From NCBI GenBank assembly GCA_900473915.1, contig UCNG01000007.1, positions 1 to 64,000 of the forward strand: a DNA stretch of 64,000 bases. Direction: 5' to 3'. Source of the DNA: Hyphomicrobiales bacterium. GTDB lineage: Bacteria > Pseudomonadota > Alphaproteobacteria > Rhizobiales > Rhizobiaceae. Below, in pieces: positions 9,474-18,446 of the stretch. The notes beneath the pieces are model-generated. The model worked only from the letters and a program-made list of their open reading frames with translations. It searched no databases and was not told the origin of the DNA. Each line of letters opens with the position of its first letter. Position 1 is the first letter of the stretch. Both the position numbers and the translations under genes were made by a program.

Positions 9474-11006
9474 TCACTGCCCGATCTGCAGCTTGGTTAC
9501 GCCGAATAGCGATCCCGTGGCGCGAGGCTCAAAACCGGTAATGTTCTTCTGATGAGCAACATAATTGTTGGCCGTATAGAGCCAAATCCACGGAGAAACT
9601 TCCGTTATATGCTTTTCGAAGTCGGCAAAAATCACCTTGCGCTTTTCAGGATCCGTTTCGGCTCTTCCCTTCTGCATCAGATCATCAAGCGTATCGTCGA
9701 TATATTGCGCGACTTTCTGAAGATTGCCCGCCTTGGTCCAGTAACGGCCATACATCGTATAGGGATCAGCCGAACCGCCATTGAGCGCCACCGCCATATC
9801 GAAATCGCCCTTCAGCCAGGTATCGACATAGACGTTCAATTCCATCATGCGGATATCGAGCTTGATGCCGATTTCGGCGAGTTGCGACTGGAGCACCTGG
9901 GCTTCGGCGGCAGCGGTTGCAGGCTCCCCATTTGCAGCAATGATTGTTGCTGAAAAGCCATCTGCATGACCGGCATCCGCCATCAGCTTCTTCGCCTTTT
10001 CGACGTCGCGCTTGTAGCAGAAGAGCGTGTTGGGGTCGCTGGCATAGGCGGGCATTGTCAGCGGACCCGTCACCTTGCCTTCGCCAAGCAATGCAGTGTC
10101 GAGCACATCCTGACGGTCAACAGCACAGGAAATCGCCTGCCGCACAGCCAATTCCGTCATGGGCTTGCGCGACGGGTTCAATTGCAGGACATGGTAGGCA
10201 AGAGCCGGAGTGCGCACCAGTTCGAGGGTACTTTCGTTCGGCACCATGGTTGCAACAAGCGGATCGTTGAGGAACGCAAAATCAATCTGCTTGGCGCGAA
10301 GCGCTGCGAGAATTGCTGTTTCATCCGGCAGAACACTGATGTCGATCCCGTCCACCGCTACCTTGCCGCCAGCCCAATCAGGATTGGCTTTCAGCACTTC
10401 CTTGGAATTCGGTTCCCAACGCTCAAGAATGAACGGGCCTGATCCAACGGTTTTTGTACCGATATTTCCGGCCTTGATCTCACTTTCAGGAAGGACCGCC
10501 GCATTGATGCTGGCAATGGCAGCCAATAGCGGGACGTCGGGCTGAGAGAGTTTGAAGACAACCGTTTCGGCGTCCGGAGTTTCAATGGCCGCGATGGAAC
10601 CGAAATTCGCACGCGCCACTGCGCCTGTCTTTTCATCCAGAATACGCTCGAAGGATGCTTTCACATCGGCCGGCGTTACCGGTTGGCCGTTCTGGAACTT
10701 CGCATTTGTGTCGAGCTTGAATGTCAGAACCTTGCCGCCGTCGGAAAATTCCCAGGTCTTTGCAATGGCAGGCGCAATTTGAAGATCGGCACCGAGACGA
10801 ACAAGCGGCTCATAGATCAGTTCCAGCAGGCGAATCGACGAAAATGCAGGCTGCTTATGCGGATCAAGGCCGGTGGCATCCTGCGACCAGGCCATTCGTA
10901 GCGTCGCGGCGAAAGCCGTTGAGCCAGCCAATCCGCCAAAACTGCCAATGCCCAACACCATTGCGGCCACGCTCGCAATAAGGCTCTTCTTGAAACTCGC
11001 TCCCAT
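9474..11006 (-). CDS. Family 5 solute-binding protein of the mur operon
   Basis: The 510-residue protein has an N-terminal signal peptide (positively charged FKK, long hydrophobic core, AFA-A cleavage near residue 33) and the SBP_bac_5 architecture used for peptides, nickel and some sugars. It would deliver cargo to the DppBC-type permeases encoded next. In Agrobacterium a family-5 binding protein (YepA) works with YejBEF to import muropeptides; the position between murQ and anmK makes a peptidoglycan-derived ligand likely here too, but the binding residues cannot be judged by eye. Confidence 0.9.
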   Translation of the reverse strand: MGASFKKSLIASVAAMVLGIGSFGGLAGSTAFAATLRMAWSQDATGLDPHKQPAFSSIRLLELIYEPLVRLGADLQIAPAIAKTWEFSDGGKVLTFKLDTNAKFQNGQPVTPADVKASFERILDEKTGAVARANFGSIAAIETPDAETVVFKLSQPDVPLLAAIASINAAVLPESEIKAGNIGTKTVGSGPFILERWEPNSKEVLKANPDWAGGKVAVDGIDISVLPDETAILAALRAKQIDFAFLNDPLVATMVPNESTLELVRTPALAYHVLQLNPSRKPMTELAVRQAISCAVDRQDVLDTALLGEGKVTGPLTMPAYASDPNTLFCYKRDVEKAKKLMADAGHADGFSATIIAANGEPATAAAEAQVLQSQLAEIGIKLDIRMMELNVYVDTWLKGDFDMAVALNGGSADPYTMYGRYWTKAGNLQKVAQYIDDTLDDLMQKGRAETDPEKRKVIFADFEKHITEVSPWIWLYTANNYVAHQKNITGFEPRATGSLFGVTKLQIGQ

Positions 11007-11064
11007 TTTTTCTTCCCTCGCAAATCACTGCAATGCAAATGTCCGACCGCTTCCCCGCTTCGGC

Positions 11065-11988
11065 TCACGCTTTATTGGCATTTATCGCCTGTCTAAGAAA
11101 TCCCCCAGCATTCTTTAATGCTTTTCTTGCTTCATCCACCGGCATTCCGGTGATGATGATAAGAATCGCGAGCTTGACGTCATTATCCGTGAGGGCGAGG
11201 ACGCGTTTCGCCTCCTCCGCTCCGCAGCCTGTTGCCTGCATGACAATTCGCGACGCACGCGCAATAAGCTTGTTGTTGGTGGCGCTGACATCCACCATGA
11301 GATTCTCGTATGTTTTCCCTATTCGGATCATGCTCGCCGTCGTCAGCATATTGAGCACCAGCTTCTGCGCTGTGCCGGATTTGAGCCGTGTCGAGCCCGT
11401 CAGTATTTCGGGCCCGACAACCGGCGATATTGCGATTTCAGCCATAGCCGCAATCGTGGAGTTGGGATTGCAAGAAAGCGCTATAGTCGTAGCACCAATT
11501 GATGCCGCGTAAGCCAGCCCCCCTATTACATAGGGCGTGCGTCCACTGACCGCGATTCCCACAACTACGTCGTTCGACGCCAGCCCTATATTGCGCAGAT
11601 CGGCTTCTCCCAGGGACGGATCATCCTCCGCGCCTTCGATTGCATGTTGCAATGCGTCCACGCCACCCGCAATCAGCCCGACCACCATGTCTTCCGACAC
11701 GCTGAATGTCGGCGGGCATTCCGATGCATCGAGAACCCCAAGACGCCCACTGGTCCCGGCACCCAAATAAATAAGCCGACCGCCACTCCGAAAGGCGTTC
11801 ACAATTCTGTCGACAGCCTGCGCGACCTGAGGCAGAACTTTTTCAACGGCGGCAGGTACCAAATGGTCCTCGTCGTTAATGCGGCGCACGATAGCAAGAC
11901 TAGCCAGGAGATCGATATCCATGGTGCGCGGATTGCGCTCTTCTGAAACCAGCTTATCCAGTTCAGATAATAATGCCTGCTCTGTCAT
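11065..11988 (-). CDS. murQ: N-acetylmuramic acid 6-phosphate etherase
   Basis: Cleaves the lactyl ether of MurNAc-6-phosphate to give GlcNAc-6-phosphate and D-lactate. The 307-residue protein starts [19 protein letters not shown], typical of MurQ, and contains the SIS domain with [20 protein letters not shown] (about residues 80-100) and the [15 protein letters not shown] segment. ATG at 11988 is chosen over an upstream in-frame start because family alignment begins there. It is the first gene of the operon, facing the RpiR regulator. Confidence 0.95.
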   Translation of the reverse strand: MTEQALLSELDKLVSEERNPRTMDIDLLASLAIVRRINDEDHLVPAAVEKVLPQVAQAVDRIVNAFRSGGRLIYLGAGTSGRLGVLDASECPPTFSVSEDMVVGLIAGGVDALQHAIEGAEDDPSLGEADLRNIGLASNDVVVGIAVSGRTPYVIGGLAYAASIGATTIALSCNPNSTIAAMAEIAISPVVGPEILTGSTRLKSGTAQKLVLNMLTTASMIRIGKTYENLMVDVSATNNKLIARASRIVMQATGCGAEEAKRVLALTDNDVKLAILIIITGMPVDEARKALKNAGGFLRQAINANKA

Positions 11989-12078
11989 GCCCCTGCCTAC
12001 CTGTCGAGCGACGTTCAAAGCGCGCCGCCTTATGGTTAATAAGCTAGGATTAAAAATTCTTCTCGTCAACTTAAGAAT

Positions 12079-12092
12079 GGAATAATTTATTC
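12079..12092. promoter_or_regulatory. Candidate RpiR operator, murQ-proximal
   Basis: GGAAT-AATTT-ATTC. The half-sites and spacing match the longer repeat at 12210-12228, with one base mismatch at the outer edge. It also contains the palindrome GAATAA-T-TTATTC. It lies about 90 bases upstream of the murQ start codon, a position compatible with promoter overlap. Confidence 0.5.
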
Positions 12093-12209
12093 AATCCATG
12101 CTGGAAGGTGACCTCCGGGTCCATCCGTGAATCTACCGTGATATGCTCGCTAAAGTGCTGCCGCGTACTCGAATACATACCGTGAGATAATTCCTCGTAA
12201 TTTTTCATG

Positions 12210-12228
12210 TTGGAATTTTATATTCCAA
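12210..12228. promoter_or_regulatory. Candidate RpiR operator, perfect inverted repeat
   Basis: Perfect seven-base arms TTGGAAT and ATTCCAA around a five-base spacer, located 77 bases upstream of the regulator's start codon. Together with the murQ-proximal copy it is a plausible binding site for the divergently encoded SIS-domain regulator. Confidence 0.55.
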
Positions 12229-12304
12229 AGCAATGCGAATTATCTTACGAACCAAGATTATCGAATATCGAACCTTCCGATGCCGGAATGGGGAATAATT
12301 GCAC

Positions 12305-13153
12305 ATGTCGATTCTACAAAAGATCAGCGCCAAACTGAATGAACTGACCGTTGCGGATCGAAAGATCGGCCAGTTTATCGTCGATCATCCGGAACAGGTA
12401 TTGAAGCTTTCTTCGTCCGCCCTGGCAGCAGCAACCGGACGCAGCCAGTCGAGCGTTGTCAAATTCAGCCAGAAATTCGGCTTTGACGGCTATCAGGAAC
12501 TCAAACTCGCCGTCAGTGAGGCTCGGGCCAAGGAGTGGCAGGTTCCCGCAGGCGTGGTGCATGGCACGATCGAAACCGGCGACAATTATATTACGGTTCT
12601 GCAAAAACTGATCGGCAGCAAGCTGCAATCGATGCAGCAGACGATTTCCGCCAACAATGAACAAGACATTGACTGCGCATTGCAGGCCTTGATCAGCGCC
12701 CGGCGTGTTCATCTTGCCGGCGTCGGTGCGTCATCCCTTGTCGCGCGTGACTTTTCCTACAAGCTGATGAAGCTTGGCCGTAATGTGATGCATGACAGCG
12801 ACAGCCACATACAAATGGCCAATGTTTCCACATTACATGAGGGCGATGTGCTGTTTGCCCTATCCTATTCCGGGACGAGCGTTGAAACCCTTCGCATCGC
12901 TGAACAAGCCAGGAAGTGGGGCGCGACAGTGATTGCTGTTACGGGCCTCAACAAAAACCCGCTGAATGAAATCGCTGATATTCGCCTGTACACGGTTGCT
13001 GACGAAGAACGTGTACGGTCATCGTCAATTACAGCACGTGATGCACAACTGGTGCTGACGGACCTGCTCTTCATTCTGCTGTTTCAGCGACAACAAGATG
13101 CCATTGATTACGTGCATAAAAGCGAAGCAGCAGTTTCTTCGCTGAAGCTATAA
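12305..13153 (+). CDS. RpiR/MurR-family transcriptional regulator
   Basis: A 282-residue protein with an N-terminal helix-turn-helix (about residues 1-77, including LAAATGRSQSSVVKFSQKFG) and a C-terminal SIS sugar-phosphate-binding domain (HLAGVGASSLVARDFSYKL, then ALSYSGTSVETLRIAEQA). In E. coli MurR the effector is MurNAc-6-phosphate. Divergent placement from murQ strongly suggests it controls the murQ-ABC-anmK operon. ATG at 12305 is preferred to the upstream TTG. Confidence 0.9.
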   Translation: MSILQKISAKLNELTVADRKIGQFIVDHPEQVLKLSSSALAAATGRSQSSVVKFSQKFGFDGYQELKLAVSEARAKEWQVPAGVVHGTIETGDNYITVLQKLIGSKLQSMQQTISANNEQDIDCALQALISARRVHLAGVGASSLVARDFSYKLMKLGRNVMHDSDSHIQMANVSTLHEGDVLFALSYSGTSVETLRIAEQARKWGATVIAVTGLNKNPLNEIADIRLYTVADEERVRSSSITARDAQLVLTDLLFILLFQRQQDAIDYVHKSEAAVSSLKL

Positions 13154-13163
13154 ATAATAGAAA

Positions 13164-13358
13164 TCAATCAATAATTGCTGCGGCGGCAAAGCTTGCAAAA
13201 GCGGCGACGCATGCGGCTGCAACAGCACCGACTTTCGTGAAAAGGTTAAACGTGTCACCCGGCGTCTCCCGGTTTGACATGTTGAGATAGACGAGAGCCG
13301 CTACGATGATAACAAACGAAAAACCAAGGGCAGAAACCCATTGCCACAATTCACGCAT
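13164..13358 (-). CDS. Small two-helix membrane protein
   Basis: The 64-residue product has two hydrophobic segments (about residues 8-26 and 40-62) joined by a polar loop with NRETPGDT. It lies tail-to-tail with the RpiR gene, ten bases away. I do not recognise a family. A real membrane microprotein is plausible because the hydrophobicity is regular, but small size leaves doubt. Confidence 0.5.
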   Translation of the reverse strand: MRELWQWVSALGFSFVIIVAALVYLNMSNRETPGDTFNLFTKVGAVAAACVAAFASFAAAAIID

Positions 13359-13605
13359 GACACCTCACAGACGCTGACCTATTCTTGATACTGCATCATT
13401 TTTACCGAAATTTCACTACCGCAGTGTGCTCCATTTATTGTTTTCCGATCTGGCATGCAATGTGGCAGACGGTCAAAGCAGCAGCTTTTGGATACAAGGC
13501 TGGGAGAGACAGCTTTCAGATGATGAAAGCCGTGATATATCTGTCGGTCAGAAAGCAGCGCCCAGGCGAAGGCTTTGCCAGAGATAAATCACAAAGGTAT
13601 GCATT

Positions 13606-14748
13606 ATGACTTCACCGTCGTCTCTTCCACGCATCGGACAGGAAGAGTATCTTGAACGAATAACATTGTTGCAAGACAAACTGAGAGAACGCGGAATTGG
13701 CGCGCTTTTGCTGGGCCCAACGGCAAGCTTGCGTTATTATACCGGACTCGTCTGGCACATCAGCGAACGTTTTCTGGGCGCCATCGTTACCCCTTCGGAA
13801 GTTATTTATATCGTTCCCGGTTTCGAACGGAGCCGGGTTGAGAGCCTGCCGCATCTGACGGGGGAAATCCACATCTGGCAGGAAGAAGAAAGCCCCGCAG
13901 CGTTGATCTCATCGCTCCTCCCGGCAGGCGCTAAACTTGCAGTCGATGATGCTATCCCGCTGTTTTTCTATAACGCTCTCCGGCAAGGAATCCAGCCAGA
14001 CCGGCTGCTCGACGGCGGCGAACTGATCCGGGAACAACGTATCCGCAAGTCAGCCAAAGAAATCGCGATCATCCAGTACGCGATGGATCTGACACTAGAA
14101 GTCCATCGCCGCGCGCATGCGCTAATCAAACCCGGTATCGCCGCAAGCGAAGTGGTGCGTTTTATCGATGAACAGCACCGTGCCCTCGGCGCTACTGGCG
14201 GCTCGACATTCTGCATTGTCTCTTTCGGCGCAGCGACGTCGCTGCCGCATGGCGCAGATGGAGAACAATTCTATCAGCCAGGCGATGTTATTCTCGTTGA
14301 TACAGGCTGCCGCATTGATGGCTATCATTCTGATCTCACGCGCACCTACATGCTCGAAGAGGCAACTCCCGAATTCTCACGCATATGGGCAATCGAACGT
14401 GAAGCGCAGCAAGCCGTTTTCGACGCGGCGAAGCTTGATGCAGCCTGTTCCACCCTTGACGATGCAGCTCGCGCCACGCTCATCAAACACGGACTGGGAC
14501 CAGATTACGCGTTGCCGGGCCTTCCGCATCGCGCCGGTCACGGCCTTGGCTTGGAAATTCACGAGGCTCCTTATATCGTTCGCGGCAATTCACGTCAGCT
14601 TGCTGAAGGCATGTGCTTCTCCAACGAGCCGATGATCGTGGTCCCGAACCAGTTCGGCGTTCGTCTTGAAGACCATATCCATATGACGGCAACCGGACCG
14701 AAATGGTTCACCCACCCAGCGAAAAGCCCAACGGAACCTTTCGCATAG
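13606..14748 (+). CDS. M24 family Xaa-Pro peptidase
   Basis: The 380-residue protein has a creatinase-type N-terminal domain and a C-terminal pita-bread metallopeptidase domain. Metal-ligand motifs are visible: VDTGCRIDGYHSDLTRTY (two Asp), HRAGHGLGLEIHE (His), FSNEPMIVVP (Glu) and the terminal GVRLEDHIHMT (Glu). It should remove N-terminal residues preceding proline in the cytoplasm. An AAAGG ribosome site precedes ATG 13606. It is a single gene, convergent with ubiX. Confidence 0.9.
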   Translation: MTSPSSLPRIGQEEYLERITLLQDKLRERGIGALLLGPTASLRYYTGLVWHISERFLGAIVTPSEVIYIVPGFERSRVESLPHLTGEIHIWQEEESPAALISSLLPAGAKLAVDDAIPLFFYNALRQGIQPDRLLDGGELIREQRIRKSAKEIAIIQYAMDLTLEVHRRAHALIKPGIAASEVVRFIDEQHRALGATGGSTFCIVSFGAATSLPHGADGEQFYQPGDVILVDTGCRIDGYHSDLTRTYMLEEATPEFSRIWAIEREAQQAVFDAAKLDAACSTLDDAARATLIKHGLGPDYALPGLPHRAGHGLGLEIHEAPYIVRGNSRQLAEGMCFSNEPMIVVPNQFGVRLEDHIHMTATGPKWFTHPAKSPTEPFA

Positions 14749-14764
14749 GTCTGCATACACCCTG

Positions 14765-15343
14765 TTATCGGACGGCTGGTATACCCGCCCAGCTTCCCGA
14801 TTTCTTTTCACCAATACCGATCAGATCGATGGCGCGCGCCGCAATCTGATCGGCCACCTCTTCGACCGATTGTGGTTTGAAGTAAAAGGCTGGAACCGGC
14901 GGCATCACAATCGCCCCTAATTCAGTCACCGTGCACATATTGCGCAGATGGACCAGATGCAGCGGAGTTTCTCGTGCGATGAGCACCAGCTTGCGTCGTT
15001 CCTTCAGATGAACGTCAGCAGCGCGGGTTAACAGGCTGTCGCTGTGCCCCGTTGCGATCGCTGCGAGTGTCCGCATGGAGCACGGCGCAATGATCATACC
15101 AGCGGTTGCGACTGATCCACTCGCGATCAGAGCACCTATGTCGCCGACAGAATAGCTTCTGTTCGCAAGCCTGTGCAGAAGTGCAAAACCATCAGGACCC
15201 AACTCGTGCCGCAAAGTCTGCTGAGCGGCGTCCGACACAACCAAATGGGTCTCGACATCACTTAAGACTGAAAGCTGCTCAAGCAGCTTGAGCGGGATGA
15301 GAGCGCCCGATGCGCCGGAAATGCCAACAACAACCCGTTTCAC
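14765..15343 (-). CDS. ubiX: Flavin prenyltransferase UbiX
   Basis: Makes prenylated FMN, the cofactor of UbiD. The 192 residues begin with the family motif VVVGISGASGALIPLKLLEQL-like FMN-binding segment and include APCSMRTLAAIATGHSD and the C-terminal RET-P-L signature (ARETPLHLVHLRNM). The start overlaps the ubiD stop by four bases, so enzyme and cofactor synthase are co-translated. Confidence 0.93.
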   Translation of the reverse strand: MKRVVVGISGASGALIPLKLLEQLSVLSDVETHLVVSDAAQQTLRHELGPDGFALLHRLANRSYSVGDIGALIASGSVATAGMIIAPCSMRTLAAIATGHSDSLLTRAADVHLKERRKLVLIARETPLHLVHLRNMCTVTELGAIVMPPVPAFYFKPQSVEEVADQIAARAIDLIGIGEKKSGSWAGIPAVR

Positions 15344-16854
15344 CGCATGTTTTCCTTATCCAATCCCAGCTCGCTCCACATCGCATCCACGCGAGCAATC
15401 ACATCATTGCCCATCTTCAGCACAGCGCCCCATTCCCGTTCGGTTTCAGCGCCAATCTTGTTGGTCGCATCAAGTCCAAGCTTTCCGCCCAGACCCGAAC
15501 GCGGCGATGCGAAGTCGAGATAATCCACTGGCGTGTCGGTCAACGTAACGACATCGCGGCTAGCATCGAAACGAGTGGCAAGCGCCCACATGACGTCATC
15601 CCAATTGCGGATGTTTATATCGGGATCGACCGCGATTATGAGCTTCGTGTAGCTGAACTGCGGCAGCATGGACCAAAGCCCCATCATGACGCGCCGCGCC
15701 TGACCGGGATAGCGCTTGTCGATCGAAACCACCATTGCGCGATATGAACATGCTGCCGGGGGAAGCCACAGATCGACGATTTCCGGGAATTGTTTTCGCA
15801 CAATCGGCACGAACAGTTCGTTCATCACTTCGCCAAGCCTTGAGGGCTCATCTGGCGGGCGGCCCGTGTAGGTCGACAGATAGACGGGATTCTTCCGCAT
15901 GGTGATCGCCGTCACCTGCATGATCGGAAATTCCTCGACACTGTTGTAGTAGCCGGTGTGATCCCCATACGGCCCTTCCGGAGCGGTAGCAGACATGGAA
16001 ACCCGTCCCTCCAAAATGATCTCGGCATTGGCGGGCACGCAAAGCGGCACGGTACGCGCATCGACCACCGGGGGCCTCCGCCTGGCAAGCAGGCCTGAAA
16101 AGGCAAGTTCGCTCATCCCTTCAGGCAAGGGCATGACGGCTGCAAGGATTGTCGCCGGGTCGGCCCCGATGGCAACGGCAACAGGCATATCCTCGCCGCG
16201 ACGTTGCCACATGCGGTGATGGCGTGCGCCGCCCCGATGGGCGAGCCAGCGCATGATGAGCTTGTCATGTCCAAGTTTCTGCATTCGATAAATTCCGACA
16301 TTGACATCGGATGGATCGTCCGGTGCCTGTGTGATAACCAGCGGCCAGGTTACAAGCGGTGCAGGCTCGCCCGCCCAACACCACTGGATCGGCAGCAGAT
16401 CAAGATTGGCGGCTTCGTCTTCCAGTATCTTTTCCTGTGCCGGCGCACGTCGGACATGACGGGGGCGCATGTTCAATGCGGCCTTCGCCAAAGGCAGCTT
16501 GCTCCATATTTCGCCTGCCGAACGCGGCGCTTTGGGCGCGCGCAGTTCCGCAAGCATCTCGGCAAGGTCGGGAATCTCTTCGGCAGAACGGCCAAGCCCC
16601 AAGGCAATACGCCGCCTGGAGCCAAAAAGGTTAGCTACTAAAGGTATCGAGTGCTGGCGCCCATCTGCTTCGACGGGCTGCTCGAAAAGCAATGCCGGAC
16701 CATCATTCTCAAGCACTCGCTTATGGATTTCTGTTATCTCTTGGACGAGCGATACCGGACGCCTGATCCTGACCAGATCGTTGCGTCGTTCAAGCTCCAA
16801 CAAGAAGCTTTGCAGGCAGTCGTAATGAGGGGGAAAGGATTGGGATATTTTCAT
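15340..16854 (-). CDS. ubiD: UbiD-family 4-hydroxy-3-polyprenylbenzoate decarboxylase
   Basis: The 504-residue length and motifs fit the ubiquinone-pathway UbiD: GIYRMQKLGHDKLIMRW, the prFMN/metal segment GPYGDHTGYYN, and TGRPPDEPSRLGEVMNE containing the Arg-Glu-Glu catalytic region. It decarboxylates the octaprenyl/decaprenyl-hydroxybenzoate intermediate. It is transcribed away from ubiTUV with only 112 bases between start codons, sharing the FNR-type site. The ribosome site upstream of ATG 16854 is weak. Confidence 0.92.
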   Translation of the reverse strand: MKISQSFPPHYDCLQSFLLELERRNDLVRIRRPVSLVQEITEIHKRVLENDGPALLFEQPVEADGRQHSIPLVANLFGSRRRIALGLGRSAEEIPDLAEMLAELRAPKAPRSAGEIWSKLPLAKAALNMRPRHVRRAPAQEKILEDEAANLDLLPIQWCWAGEPAPLVTWPLVITQAPDDPSDVNVGIYRMQKLGHDKLIMRWLAHRGGARHHRMWQRRGEDMPVAVAIGADPATILAAVMPLPEGMSELAFSGLLARRRPPVVDARTVPLCVPANAEIILEGRVSMSATAPEGPYGDHTGYYNSVEEFPIMQVTAITMRKNPVYLSTYTGRPPDEPSRLGEVMNELFVPIVRKQFPEIVDLWLPPAACSYRAMVVSIDKRYPGQARRVMMGLWSMLPQFSYTKLIIAVDPDINIRNWDDVMWALATRFDASRDVVTLTDTPVDYLDFASPRSGLGGKLGLDATNKIGAETEREWGAVLKMGNDVIARVDAMWSELGLDKENMR

Positions 16855-16889
16855 AGCCCATTCTTGAATATCGAATTCTTTCGCCGTCT

Positions 16890-16903
16890 TTGATCTGGAT
16901 CAA
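16890..16903. promoter_or_regulatory. Perfect FNR/FixK-type box
   Basis: TTGATCTGGATCAA matches the consensus TTGAT-N4-ATCAA exactly and extends by one further paired base on each side. Its centre is at 16896.5. For a class II activator the start of transcription in the plus direction would be near 16938, just upstream of the ubiT ribosome site at 16956-16959. The same site is only about 42 bases from the ubiD start codon. Confidence 0.8.
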
Positions 16904-16966
16904 ACTGTCCTTGTAATGAATCGCCTAGTTCTGGTTGCACCTTTTAAGGCTCACCGGAGCTGGATG

Positions 16967-17476
16967 ATGATGAAAATACCCTCGGCTGTGGCTGTTCCAG
17001 CCCGGCTTGTTCCGCCGTTTCTGATCGCCCCGTTTGTCTCGCGCATTTTCTTTCACGTGATGCGCGCCCACCCCGGTCTCTTCGAACGTCTCGGGGATTA
17101 TGCGACGAAGCGTTTCCGTTTTCACCCGTCCGACATACCGTTCGCTTTTGTGATCGAGCCGGACAAGCCGCGCATCACGATCGTGCGCGAAGATGAGGCG
17201 ACATTGGCCGATGCGGGCATCGAAGGGCCGCTGGTCATGTTGCTTGCGCTCCTGGAGGGCAGACTGGATGGGGACGCGCTGTTCTTCTCGCGGGATATTA
17301 CCGTGACGGGCGACATGGAAGCCATGCTCGCGCTTCGCAATGCGCTGGATGATTGCAACATAGATCTTCCGTCCGATCTCGGCACAAGCGCCGGGCCATT
17401 TGCGCCGATGGTGCGCGGAATCGCAAATTATGTGCGAAGCAAAGCCATGGGCAAGGAAACTGCCGGATGGAACTGA
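16967..17476 (+). CDS. ubiT: UbiT, SCP2-domain accessory factor for anaerobic ubiquinone synthesis
   Basis: About 169 residues with an SCP2 sterol-carrier-like domain (segment RFRFHPSDIPFAFVIEP to DITVTGDMEAMLALRNALDD). UbiT binds prenylated quinone precursors in the oxygen-independent pathway. An upstream ATG at 16916 is open, but it would lie at or before the transcription start expected from the FNR box; GGAG at 16956-16959 best serves ATG 16967 or 16970. It overlaps ubiU by ten bases, forming ubiT-ubiU-ubiV. Confidence 0.88.
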   Translation: MMKIPSAVAVPARLVPPFLIAPFVSRIFFHVMRAHPGLFERLGDYATKRFRFHPSDIPFAFVIEPDKPRITIVREDEATLADAGIEGPLVMLLALLEGRLDGDALFFSRDITVTGDMEAMLALRNALDDCNIDLPSDLGTSAGPFAPMVRGIANYVRSKAMGKETAGWN

Positions 17477-18444
17477 TCTGCCCCGCGGGCACGCCGTCGG
17501 CCTTACGCGAAGCGGTAGGTGCTGGCGCAGATGCCGTCTATTGTGGCTTTCGCGACGAAACGAATGCGCGTAATTTTCCCGGCCTTAACTTCAATCGCGA
17601 TGAGCTAAGAGACGCAATCCAGTTCGCCCATTCCCGCAAAACGCAGGTCTTCGTTGCGATCAACACGTTCATGCGCGCGGGCGATGAACACATCTGGTAT
17701 CGGGCCGTTGACGATGCCTCGGCTCTCGGCGCCGATGCGGTAATCCTCGCTGATTTCGGACTGATGGCCTATACGGCCGAGAAACATCCCACGCAGCGGC
17801 TTCATGTATCCGTACAGGCTTCCGCTTCCAATGCAGACGCAATCCAGTTTCTCGTGGATGCGTTCAAGGCAAAGCGTGTCGTGCTGCCCCGCGTTCTGAC
17901 AATCCCCGACATTGCGAAACTGGGCCGCAAGATCGCTTGCGAGATGGAAGTCTTCGTATTCGGCGGATTATGCGTGATGGCGGAAGGGCGCTGCTCGCTG
18001 TCTTCTTACGCAACGGGCAGATCACCCAACATGAACGGCGTTTGTTCGCCGGCCAGCCATGTCCGCTACCGGCAGGATGGACAGGAACTCGTTTCCGAAC
18101 TCGGCGAATACACGATCAATCGTTTCCCGGTGGGAGAACCCACCGGCTATCCGACGCTTTGCAAGGGTCGGTTCAACATTGCCGATGAGCAAGGCTATGC
18201 TTTCGAAGACCCCGTTTCACTCGACGTCATGAACCATATTGACGAGTTGCGGGCGGCGGGTGTCTCGGCGCTCAAGATTGAAGGACGCCAACGCGGCAAG
18301 GCTTATGTTGGCGAGGTCGTATCCACGCTGCGTCAGACACTTGCTGCGTCTCCTGAAAGCCGCGCAGCCTTGCTTTCGCGTCTGCGACTGCTGAGCGAAG
18401 GCCAACAGACGACTTCAGGCGCTTACGACAAACGCTGGAGATAG
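17467..18444 (+). CDS. ubiU: UbiU, U32-family iron-sulfur protein for oxygen-independent hydroxylation
   Basis: A 325-residue U32 'peptidase' family member. Cysteines at 169, 176, 193 and 232 fall where the 4Fe-4S ligands of E. coli UbiU are reported. With UbiV it carries out the ring hydroxylations of ubiquinone synthesis without molecular oxygen. The start ATG at 17467 gives the family N-terminus MELICPAGTP; upstream open frame is ignored because it only overlaps ubiT. ubiV follows two bases later. Confidence 0.93.
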   Translation: MELICPAGTPSALREAVGAGADAVYCGFRDETNARNFPGLNFNRDELRDAIQFAHSRKTQVFVAINTFMRAGDEHIWYRAVDDASALGADAVILADFGLMAYTAEKHPTQRLHVSVQASASNADAIQFLVDAFKAKRVVLPRVLTIPDIAKLGRKIACEMEVFVFGGLCVMAEGRCSLSSYATGRSPNMNGVCSPASHVRYRQDGQELVSELGEYTINRFPVGEPTGYPTLCKGRFNIADEQGYAFEDPVSLDVMNHIDELRAAGVSALKIEGRQRGKAYVGEVVSTLRQTLAASPESRAALLSRLRLLSEGQQTTSGAYDKRWR

Positions 18445-18446
18445 AC

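Larger units (their letters stand above)
11989..12304. other. Divergent promoter region murQ / rpiR
   Basis: This 316-base region is AT-rich and contains no gene. It holds two matching inverted repeats of the form GGAAT-N5-ATTC (12079-12092 and 12210-12228) and a further GGAAT half-site near 12285-12296, close to the rpiR start. Confidence 0.6.

Noticed and set aside
13385-13609. 74-codon plus-strand frame before the M24 peptidase
   Set aside because: It overlaps the peptidase start by a few bases, has no ribosome site and no protein-like character; the region is more likely promoter and leader.
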